Origin: Fallopia convolvulus
Taxonomy: Eukaryota > Streptophyta > Magnoliopsida > Caryophyllales > Polygonaceae
Reading direction: 5' to 3'
Assembly: GCA_964016875.1 (NCBI GenBank)
Contig: OZ024724.1
Coordinates: 13,682,501 to 13,746,500 of the forward strand
Length of the DNA stretch: 64,000 nucleotides
The notes under the pieces were generated by a model. It searched no databases. It had not been told where the DNA came from and was given only the letters and a program-made list of their open reading frames with translations. Positions within the stretch are counted from its first letter, which is position 1. Every line of letters starts with the position of its first letter. Made by a program: the position numbers and the translations under genes. Below, piece after piece: positions 56,173 through 64,000 of the stretch.

Positions 56173-57607
56173 CTTTCCAGCGGAATGACGGGTACTGCTT
56201 CTATGCAGTCTACAGCTCTGGATGAAGGAAAGAGGTCGATTACACCCCAGCATCAAAGATCAATAGTTCTATGAGATGCACCGCAGTGACAAACCTTTTG
56301 CATTAGATGTTCAAAAGAAATAGTTGGATCCTCCTTACTATCCACGTTTAATCTTCATAATCATATTAGTATTGCCCTTAAGGCACTTTTGTATCGCAAC
56401 AGTGGATGCAAATGTTGAACCATTCCGGTGACACTCTTCCTCGTAAGAGTGTCTCATCTTGAAATCTATATTATGATTATGGTTATCATATTATATCCTC
56501 GCGTATCAAACCAAAGACCGTGTTCCATCGTGAGGTTAATAGAGGAGAAAGTTCGAGCTAAACCCTGATTTAACTTTATGACATATTCATAGTATTACTA
56601 AGTTCGCCCCAAAATGCTGCTCTTTATACCAAAACGAAATTATAATCTATAAAATCAAAAGTTTCAATATAGATTCATAGTGGTGAATAAGAATGGACTT
56701 TTACCTCCCACCTTGGCCACGTGGTTGAGGTAGAATTTCAGGTCTTATTCCTATGAAGGTATACACTTTAGGCGATTATGTGGGAAATCGCTCCCGGTAC
56801 TGATCACATCGGTGGAATGAAACCACGTAATCCCTCGAGTTTAACCTTTCTTACGAAAAGCTACATTTGTGATAAATACTGTATAATATAATATAAAGGG
56901 ACGCTCTAACCATTCCTCGATAGTATAATATATATCCAAATACGACATCGTAACGATGGTTAATTCCTCTTGGAAAATAACCATCCCCTATCCCAATAGT
57001 AACTTCTTTAGAAATCGTAACTCGAAAATCTCTTTCCAAGGCATGACCCTTGTATACTCAAACTTCGTTTCCATATCGTCAGTTATCGTATATCCATCTT
57101 AAAAGAATTCTTCAGCAATGACTCTATTCTAGAAGTATAGAATGGATTAGTCATTTTCGTACTCGCTTCCTAGAAACACTTAAAGAGCTCGTTTTAGTTG
57201 GATGTTTGACCTTTAAACTGTCCAACTTTTATGTTTGGGAAGGACAACCCAAAAGATTCGTAGGTATGACACCAAGCTAATGGATAAACCGTTTGACCGT
57301 CAGCTTACTTCGTTGACAAGTCTAAATTAGGATTTTTACAGGGAATAAAAATCATTTTTATTGGATTCATTAAACCACACAAGTTTAAATGTGGGAATCT
57401 TTCCAAGGAATACTAAAGTAACGATTCCTTAAGAAAAAGGTTCAATAATTCTTCTCCTTGTACATTCATCTTAACTAAAAAACGAAATGTTCTTTAAGGG
57501 GGTACTAGACCCTTTGTCGTTTCCTCACAATAGTGAGTGTTAGTAGGTTCCCGTGTTAACCTTGTACCGCCCTAAGCTTTTCCTAGTTTCGGGGACGAAC
57601 TAATTTT
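56173..57607. other. Non-coding stretch where pol would be
   Basis: About 1.4 kb between the gag stop and the PPT with no RT, integrase or protease motif on either strand. It ends with CCTAGTTTCGGGGACGAAC and AAGGGGGTA, the conserved Tekay-like approach to the 3' LTR. Confidence 0.7.
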
Positions 57608-57616
57608 AAGGGGGTA
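57608..57616 (+). other. Polypurine tract of the gag-only element
   Basis: AAGGGGGTA five bases before the TG of the 3' LTR at 57621. It matches the tract at 12101-12110. Confidence 0.8.
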
Positions 57617-57620
57617 CTAT

Positions 57621-58511
57621 TGTAACATCCGCTAAATTCCAAATAAAATAAAAATGAATAATTATCCCAATAATTTTTTTTTAAATAGAGAAGTTAATAA
57701 TCTTTATAATTTCTTTTTATATTATAAAAGGTTACCCAAATGACAATTAAGAATTCATTTAAATATATTAAGCAAGTCAAGTTTTTATTTAAATATTTTT
57801 TTCTCTTAGAAAGAAAGTTCAATTAATTTTTTTATAATGTTCTTAATAAATTATAGAAAATGTTATAAGGGATTATTAAAGTGTAAAATTTATTCAAATA
57901 AAATAGATTGTTATAAATTTCGAATTTTATTAATGGAGTGCTACAAGCATAAAAATGATACAAAGCAAAATAAATAAAAAGGAGTCAAGAGCCGGGACTT
58001 GAACCCGAGACCTCTCGCTCCTTACATACAAGCACACACTCCCCTCTATTCCCCCTAGACCAAGTAAACTTTCTTACTCACTCATCCAACCTTTTTATCT
58101 AATATCAAATAACTCTTCTTCATCTTCCAAAAAGACATCAGAATGATGTCTGATTGAATTGACGTAGATTTGAATGGAGCCAATGCATGCTCTTCTCCCA
58201 CCTCCTTTGCCTTGCAAGACCACCCTTCCTACATCATATTATCATCACCATCAAACAAACACAAAATTGCCCAATAAACATCAATCTTCCTCATCTCCAT
58301 TGGTGAGATTCCATAGCCATAAAGGGCTGATTTCTCTTCTTAAAAGACACATAATCTCTCTTCACTCTGTCCCTAAGCCTTATTGCTCTCCCAATTGTCA
58401 AAATCTAGCCCAGATTCAATTTCCCCTTTGCTGATTTTTTTCCTTCAAAACACCATTAAACCCTAGCCTTTCACCACCAAGCCACCACCGGACCACCACT
58501 GGGCCGCCCAA
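57621..58511 (+). repeat. 3' LTR of the gag-only element, first 891 bp
   Basis: Matches 48419-49309 with few changes (for example GGTTACCC for GGTTAACC and AGTTCAATTA for AGTGCAATTA). It breaks off at GGGCCGCCCAA where the Athila-like LTR starts. CCCAA (58507-58511) is the probable target duplication of that insertion. Confidence 0.9.
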
Positions 58512-58794
58512 TGATGTCTCTTTATTTGGTGGTGTTTTTATATGTGATTTCCTTTGTAAATATGTTTCTTTTTCCCTTTTTCTTGTGTGTTTTGTTCCTT
58601 TTTAGCTTAGTTCCCGTATTTCTATGAGATTCGGAGACTATGCGCGTTTTATGTGTTTTGTAGGTAATTTGGCTTGGATCAAGGGTCGTTTTGAAGGAGA
58701 GTCGAGACATGGAGCAAGGCCCGAGCTTAAGAGGGAAAGAGAGGAGCAAGCCATGAAGAAGAACAAGAGAAGCCAACAAGAAGAAGGTGGAACG

Positions 58795-58915
58795 AGGTCC
58801 GGACCGAGTTGCAACCAAAGCCGGGCCCGACTTGAGTTTTCAACCTCGGACCGACTTGCACAGTAAGTCGGGCCCGAGGTCCTCCGTGTCGGGCCGAGTC
58901 GGTCGATTGGTTCTT
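58795..58915. promoter_or_regulatory. TCGGGCCCGA palindrome cluster upstream of TATA
   Basis: CCGGGCCCGA (58821-58830) and TCGGGCCCGA (58868-58877) lie among related words (GGTCCGGACCGAG, CCTCGGACCGAC, GTCGGGCCGAGTCGG). The cluster ends about 50 bp before the TATA box. Confidence 0.75.
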
Positions 58916-58961
58916 GGGCTCCAAGGCACGAAATGGTGAACTTCCACTTTTGCCCCTCATC

Positions 58962-58969
58962 TATAAAGG
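58962..58969 (+). promoter_or_regulatory. Putative TATA box of the right-hand Athila-like LTR
   Basis: TATAAAGG within CATCTATAAAGGCTC, just downstream of the palindrome cluster and upstream of a leader-like stretch. Confidence 0.65.
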
Positions 58970-59096
58970 CTCTCTTGTCTTCTAATTTAGAGAGGTTCCC
59001 ACACTTGGCAAGGAACCCAACCCTCAAAAACTCTCAAGATGATACTTGGAGAGCAAGGAGAAAGGAGAGGAGAAGGAGAAGAGAGAGAATCGGCCA

Positions 59097-59486
59097 TAAT
59101 GGAATGCTTAAAGTATACCCATTACCCGATAAAATTATCTTGTCAGTATCAGTAGAAATGATCTTTCCTTCATGTTCGGCTATAGCGAGAACCCCTGAAT
59201 CGAGAGACGCTTGACGTTCCAACCCAGTTCCAACAATGCACTTCTCGGAATGCGAAAGCGGAACGGCTTGACGTTGCATATTCGAACTCATTAAAGCTCG
59301 ATTCGCATCATTATGCTCAATAAAATGAATGAGGGAAGCTCCAATAGAAAAATATTGGAAGGGAAAAATACTTCGAAAATGAACCTCTTCCCATGCACTA
59401 GTCAGGAATTCTTGACGGTATCGAGCTGGAACAACCCCTTCTTCCTGAATACCGCGATTCAAGGCCAAAGAATTTCCTGCCGCTAC
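59097..59486 (-). pseudogene. rpoB: Plastid rpoB fragment (organellar DNA in the nucleus)
   Basis: On the minus strand about 130 codons match the middle of plastid RNA polymerase beta: VPARYRQEFLTSAWEEVH, FPFQYFSIGASLI, FIEHNDANRALMSSNMQRQ, EKCIVGTGLERQ and SGNGYTLSIPL. The intact protein is about 1070 residues. The match starts at VAAGNS (59486) and ends sharply at LSIPL (59097), inside the LTR. It differs from typical rpoB at several residues but has no stop, so the transfer is moderately old or from a diverged copy. It has no expected function here. Confidence 0.92.
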
Positions 59487-59700
59487 TTTTTGTCCAATTG
59501 CTTGAAGCTCTGTCCATTTCATAGCCCTCCATTGGGCATTGTCTCATTGATAGCAGAGATAGTCGGCAAAGACCATCCAGCCCACTTATTCCGCCCATTA
59601 CTACTGTACTATCCCGTATTCCGAAAAAGCGAAGGCTTCAGGTCTATCCCCAGTCGACGTAGCATAGATCCGAATGAATTTAGCATTTAGGAGCCCACTG
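59487..59700. other. Segment joined to rpoB, probably also foreign to the LTR
   Basis: Between the rpoB edge and the return of A/T-rich LTR sequence (about 59700) lies GC-balanced DNA with a 60-codon open frame on each strand. It is not rpoB. It may be mitochondrial or another plastid region, in which case the insert came from a chimeric organellar molecule. I cannot identify it. Confidence 0.4.
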
Positions 59701-60295
59701 CCAAAGAAAAGGAAATATCAAAAACTAAAGAGGGAGATTTGATAGGTTTGGTTGATAGACTAGCTTTGCTTTGTTTTGATCTTGTGGATTTGGAAACCTT
59801 TGATTGGAGTTTGTGGATTGCTTTTGATTTTGAATGAAACTTTGCTTTGGTTTGAGATTGATGATGTTGATTGCTTTGCTTTTTGATTTGTTTGCTTTCT
59901 TTGTTTGCCATATGGAGTAGATCTCCTTGATCTTGGGTTATGGGGGAAAACTCTAGCTAGGTTTGGGCTAGAAACCCCAATTCCATAGCCTTGAGTGCTT
60001 GATCTAGGACCCACTCTACATAGAGCTACAATTCCTTGCGAAAGTAAGGAATCAAGGCTTGAGATTGGCAAAGTAGCGAAAGTGAACATGTGTCAATCTC
60101 AAGACCTTGCTTCGAAGGGGATTTCCCCAAGGATCGATGTGTAGAAGTGGTTGGAACGAGGGCGAAAGCACACGATCCTACTCCGATCATCACTTATTTC
60201 TTGAATTGGGGTGGAAAAGCCTTAATCTACTAGAGAAGGAACCCAAAAGCCCAAGATCTACTTTTAATCTTTGAAGTTCGACAAACCCAGCTACC

Positions 60296-60400
60296 TTGGG
60301 CCCGACTTGCCCTACGTCGGTCCCGACTTGCCCTATGTCGGTCCCGACTTGCCCTACGTCGGTCCCGACTTCCTCTTGTCGCCAACATCGGGCCCGACGT
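60296..60400. repeat. 21-bp tandem repeat of CCGACTTGCCCTACGTCGGT
   Basis: Three copies at 60301-60363 of a 21-bp unit built of CCCGACTTGCCCTA(C/T)GTCGGT, followed by a perfect TCGGGCCCGA near 60388-60397. The words are those of the U3 cluster, here in the transcribed part of the LTR. Confidence 0.85.
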
Positions 60401-60588
60401 GACACTTGTGTCTGTCCCGATTGTTCTCTTTGTTTTCTTTTGTTTTAAGCTCTCCTTTCCAGCTTTCTAGTGTCTAGGCACCTCAATCGAGTAAATTTCC
60501 CGAGTGTTCGACACCCACCACGTGCTACAACGGGGTCTGGTTATAAATTGTATCTCTAGACCCTCGCAATCCCGAGCAATCAAAAGAT

Positions 60589-60606
60589 TGGCGCCGTTGC
60601 CGGGGA
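60589..60606 (+). other. Primer-binding site, tRNA-Asp type
   Basis: TGGCGCCGTTGCCGGGGA, the canonical Athila-type site, just after the LTR end. Confidence 0.92.
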
Positions 60607-60734
60607 AGTCTAAGTGCATTGAGTGCCAATTTGGTGAGTTTCTTGTGTTTTGGTAGTGATTTGGGTGAGGGAATAGCCCAAACCCTTTGTTTGTTTTTTA
60701 TTTGTTTTGATTTGTGTCTTTGTTTCGTAGGTGT

Positions 60735-63365
60735 ATGCTAGCTCGTTCCTCCCGAGGAACACTTGAGCTTGAGTTTGTGAGTGATCCGGAAAATATTCTC
60801 AAAGAAGCCCGGAGAAGGAAAAGGATGGCGAATCAAGCTCTCCATGTTGATGAGGAGTTGGCTCAACTTAGGGCCGAAATGGCTAGATTGCAACTTGAGA
60901 AGGACAATCAAGAGGCGATGGCAAGAAGAGAACGGGAGCAACGGATGAGGGCCGAGGCTCAACTCAACGCTCTACCCCGGAATGCACGCCAATACATGCA
61001 TTCGGAGTTGAGGGTACCCGAACCGGCTATTGTGCTTCCCGAGGTTGCCAAGAATTTTGAGATCAAGACGCAATTCATCTCTCTCATCAAGCGTGATCAA
61101 TTCGAGGGCCGTCCACATGAGTGTCCCATAGAGCACGTCAAACGCTTTGTGGACATGTGTGAGACGATCTCTACCGACGAGGAGACGTTGGAGTGTGTGC
61201 TTCTAAAGGCGTTCAAATGGTCACTTGGGGGAAAGGCCACACATTGGCTCGAGAGCCAAGCCCCTAGGTCAATCACAACTTGGAAGGCACTCTATGATGC
61301 TTTCTTGATGAAGTTCTTCCCGCCCTCAAAGACAACCAAGCTAAGAAGGAAAATTGCAAGCTTTCAACAAGGTCCGAATGAGCCTCTCTTCGAAGCATGG
61401 GACCGTTTCAAGGAGATGTTGCGCCAATGTCCTACTCATGGCCAACAACCATATGTGCTCCAAGGCATCTTTTTCCAAGGCATCAATCCGGCAATGAAGG
61501 ACAAGCTCAATCTTCACACCGATTGTGGGTTCATAGACTTGACACCGAATCAAGCTTGGGAGCTACTTGACAAGCTATCCGATTATGAGGCCATGTATGG
61601 GGTGAGTCAAGCTAGCAAAGAGGTGAAGGTTCAAGGTGAAGGTGCAAGGAAGTTATATGATCCAAAGGGAGAAGACGTTGACAAGGATGTGAAGCTCCAA
61701 TTCCTTGAAGGTGAAGTGAGCAAGCTTAAGAGGCAAGTCCACTACTACAAGCAAAATGCTAGAGCTTGTGAGGAGTGTGGATCCTTTTCACATGCTACAC
61801 AAGTTTGTCCGAATGAGAGCCAAGTGCGCTTGGCCGAGCGAATTGAGGAGGCAAACTATGTTCGAGGAAATTTCGGTGGAAGAGGCAACTTCAACAATGG
61901 TGGTAATGGCCGGTGGAACAACGGTCAAGCTCAAGGCTACAACAACAACTTCAACCAAAACGAGCCAAGGGCGCCGCAACCACCACCATATAGGCCACCG
62001 GGATTCAATGAGCTACAATCATTTGCTCAAGAGATGAGGGATGGGTTCAAGGAGATGAGGACCCAATTCAATGAGTTTGGTGCATGGAGGAGGCAAGTCG
62101 ACAATCAATTTTCCCAAATTGCAACTCAAGCCCCGAGAGAGAATGGGAGACTTCCGAGCCGACCCGAGGAGAACCCCTGAGCTCAAAACAATCAAAATGA
62201 AGTCCGGGCAATTGGATTGAGAAGTGGTCGAAACCTACCCGAGCCACACATGCCTAAGAAGAATGAAGAGAGCCGGACAGAGGTTGAGAGTAAGTCGGGC
62301 CCGACGTACCCAGACGTTGATCCGACTACTCTGCCTCAGCTTTGCCCCAGGACCGAGATTCACAACATCGGGCCCGACGTGGTGCCTATGTCGGTCCAAC
62401 CAAGAAATGTTGCAAGTGAAGTAAGGAAGACCAAGGAGGTTGATCCAAGCAAGATCCAAGGTGCAACAACTCTTCCATATCCCTCAAAGAAGCCAAAAGA
62501 TGTTGTTGAGAACAAGTTCAAGAGGTTTCTCAAACTCTTGCAAGGTTTGAACATCTCTATCCCGTTCACCGATGCATTGATCGAGATGCCATCTTATGCC
62601 AAGTTTTTAAAGGAAATTTTGAGCAAGAAGAGGTCCATAGTTGAAATGCAAGATGAGGTCAAGACCTTGGAGTTACCGCAAAAGCTAGGAGATCCCGGTC
62701 ACTTTGCTATAACCATTGGTGTGGGGCCTCAAAACTTCCAAGCCTTATGTGACCTTGGGGCAAGTGTTTCGGTGATGTCCGCTAGCATTTGGAGAAGGGT
62801 AAATTTAGGTGAAATTGAGCCGTCCGATATGTCCCTAACTATGGCCGACGGTTCCATCATCAAGGCTAAGGGAATATTGGATGACGTGCCGATGCGAGTT
62901 GGAAAGTACTTTGTTCCCGATGATTTCGTGATCTTGGACATGCACGAGGACCCCTTGGTCCCAATAATCTTAGGAAGACCATTTTTAGTTATGGCGGGGG
63001 CAAGGTTTGATGTCAAAAACAGCAAGGTTTCCTTTGAGATTGGTGAAGAAAAGGTCGATTTTCACTTCAACAAGGCTTTGAATAAGCCGGACGCCTTGGC
63101 TATCCTCAAACTTGAAGAGAGTGCCAAGAGAAAAAGTGAAGAAGTGGAAGTTGCTAGAGAGGTCATTGTGTTGAGAAGTGATGAAGGGTTCAATAAACAA
63201 ATACAAGCAAGGGAGTTGTTGGAGCAAGTTGAGGAACAAGATGAGTCAAGGATCAATGCTAGCCCAAGGAGAAATGAAGAGTATCCTTACTTATATCCTT
63301 TTGATGTTGGTGATGACCACAATTCTTCCCAAACTTTTGATTCCTACATTTGTTTAAGTGTTTGA
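60735..63365 (+). pseudogene. Athila-like gag-protease polyprotein with one stop
   Basis: One frame from ATG 60735 (MLARSSRGT) to the stop at 63363, broken only by TGA at 62178. Gag has a coiled N-terminus (LAQLRAEMARLQLEKDN), then PRNARQYMHSELRVPEPAI, the retrotrans-gag core to AWELLDKLSDYEAMYG, and one knuckle CEECGSFSHATQVC (about 61765-61806). An Asn/Gly-rich linker and AIGLRSGRNL precede the palindrome-bearing linker (62290-62400). The protease has DLGASVS (about 62753), DDFVILDMHEDP and PIILGRPF. The C-terminus is a Lys/Glu-rich tail. No RT follows. An acceptor-like TTTCGTAG lies just before the start. It is related to the pseudogene at 1-2470. Confidence 0.9.
62290..62400 (+). repeat. 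TCGGGCCCGA words inside the gag-protease linker
   Basis: Perfect TCGGGCCCGA at 62295-62304 and 62368-62377, the second followed by GTGCCTATGTCGGTCC. This nearly repeats the LTR unit GCCCTATGTCGGTCC. The words are translated (SGPTY, IGPDVVPMSV). Confidence 0.8.
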
Positions 63366-63643
63366 AAGATGACTTAGGAGACTCCTACATTTGCCTTAGT
63401 GACTTGAAAGATGAATTGGTAGAATCTCCTAGGAATTCTTTGGATAGCTTTGGTGTAGGAAAAGAGGAACATGATGGAGCAAGTAAGGAGGAGAAATCTC
63501 ATTCGTTGGAGGAGTATGATGAGAGAGGCCCGAGATCGGAGAGCCATGCCTATATAGACCATCGTTGGTGGTTTTATGGGTATGAGGGAAATGGGAATGG
63601 GCACAACAATGGCGAGCAATTCACCGTGTTTCGCCCGCCTTGA
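63350..63643 (+). CDS. Short acidic ORF after protease, function unknown
   Basis: In a different frame from protease, overlapping its end, an open frame of about 97 codons runs to TGA at 63641. It is rich in Glu, Asp and Ser, ending in HRWWFYGYEGNGNGHNNGEQ and then FTVFRPP. A frameshifted tail of the protease ORF is the simplest reading; DSYICLS occurs near the end of the first frame and again in this one. No known domain. Confidence 0.4.
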   Translation: MFKCLKDDLGDSYICLSDLKDELVESPRNSLDSFGVGKEEHDGASKEEKSHSLEEYDERGPRSESHAYIDHRWWFYGYEGNGNGHNNGEQFTVFRPP

Positions 63644-64000
63644 GGTTGAGGTTAGGAAGTCAAGCTAGTGACTTTAAACGAGTGCTTCTCGGGAGGCAAC
63701 CCGAGCTAGTAGCTTTCTTTTCGTAATTTTAGTTTGATTTTTCTTAGTATAGCCTAGCTTTTCTCTAACCAATCTCTATCTAGTGTTTTGTGGATTTTTG
63801 GTGTTGTGTATTCTTCAAGGTTGTGTAGGATTTGAGGTGAGAAAAATATATAAATGGAAATTGGGAAAGAAGTTGCAAGAGCATGGAGTAAAATTGGTGA
63901 CCCGAATACACCCACATCGAGCCCAGGTAAGTCGGGCCCGACATAGGGACGTCGGTCCATGAAGTCGCTCCGACCCGATCTGACTAGGTGGAATGCCAAT
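63644..64000 (+). other. 3' non-coding region with GGGAGGCAACCC motif
   Basis: GTCAAGCTAGTGACTTTAAA and then TCTCGGGAGGCAACCCGAG (about 63690-63708) resemble the motif that follows the integrase stop in Athila-like elements. Here it follows protease directly, so RT, RNase H and integrase appear to be deleted. Another TCGGGCCCGA lies at 63932-63941. The window ends before a PPT or 3' LTR. Confidence 0.6.

Larger units (their letters stand above)
48419..58511 (+). mobile_element. Gag-only LTR retrotransposon (TR-GAG type), 3' LTR interrupted
   Basis: 5' LTR 48419-52466, PBS near 52471, an upstream ORF (53179-53982), gag (55021-56172), PPT near 57608-57616 and 3' LTR from 57621. No protease, reverse transcriptase, RNase H or integrase is seen between gag and PPT, so it must move in trans. 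Left target sequence is probably CTAGA (48414-48418); the right copy is outside the window. The PPT neighbourhood matches that of the Tekay element, which suggests the helper family. The 3' LTR is split at 58511 by the Athila-like element. Confidence 0.85.
58512..60582 (+). repeat. 5' LTR of the right-hand Athila-like element
   Basis: Starts TGATGTCTC and ends GAGCAATCA, seven bases before the PBS. U3 holds a GGGCCC palindrome cluster (58795-58915) and a TATA box (58962-58969). The transcribed part holds an organelle DNA insertion (59097-59700) and a 21-bp tandem repeat (60301-60375) of the same palindromic word. The 3' LTR lies outside the window. Confidence 0.85.

Noticed and set aside
58174..58434. 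Repeated 80-codon frame MEPMHALLPPPLP (also 48973-49212)
   Set aside because: Shared only because both are LTR copies of the gag-only element; lengths differ between copies and there is no domain. It could be a captured gene start, but evidence is too thin.
59034..59522. An rpoB-like protein as a nuclear gene
   Set aside because: It is an internal fragment with sharp edges inside an LTR, lacking both ends of rpoB. Organellar DNA transfer explains it.

Overview
This window looks like heterochromatic or intergenic DNA from a plant nuclear genome, most likely a eudicot. Evidence: Ty3/gypsy elements with plant-type primer-binding sites (tRNA-Asp-like and tRNA-iMet-like), CACTA, MULE and hAT elements, a captured NRT1.1-type transporter fragment with introns, and a plastid rpoB fragment. 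I see no intact host gene, rRNA gene, true tRNA gene or CRISPR array. Nearly every coding stretch belongs to a transposable element, and most are broken by stops or frameshifts.

Layout. 1-4060: minus-strand Athila-like element (gag-protease, PBS, one LTR); it runs off the left edge. 4061-17950: an old chromovirus whose integrase was hit three times: by the Athila-like element, by a full-length Tekay/Del-type chromovirus (4110-14700, TSD GAAGC), and by a solo LTR (15185-17156). 17951-21700: no clear gene, then fragments of a plant-mobile-domain (MAIN-like) gene. 21700-23528: non-coding LTR-like DNA with a hAT MITE. 23529-32735: minus-strand MULE transposase with a C-terminal OTU domain, split by a 6.3-kb CACTA element (24396-30699) that itself carries gene fragments and a Pack-MULE. 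33050-37565: LTR-like and unassigned AT-rich DNA. 37570-41255: several hAT-type MITEs and a Pack-MULE carrying an NPF/NRT1.1 fragment. 41256-48418: a second Tekay-like element, split inside its protease by a 3.4-kb hAT element. 48419 onward: a gag-only element with 4-kb LTRs (TR-GAG type). Its 3' LTR is split at 58511 by an Athila-like gag-protease element lacking polymerase domains, whose LTR contains plastid rpoB DNA.

Nested order is supported by target-site duplications and by reading frames that rejoin across insertions.

Most unusual signal. Several elements carry their own short, usually perfect, CpG-containing palindrome, clustered and repeated just upstream of a TATA box or coding start: CTCGTTAACGAG, TCGGGCCCGA, GCGATCGC, TCACGATCGTGA and CGCTTCATGAAGCG. 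In the two Athila-like elements the same word recurs inside the coding linker between gag and protease, and in one case also beyond the coding region. The word differs between elements but the placement is shared. This resembles an element-specific recognition system, loosely like the VANC/motif anti-silencing system of VANDAL MULEs. That comparison is inference.
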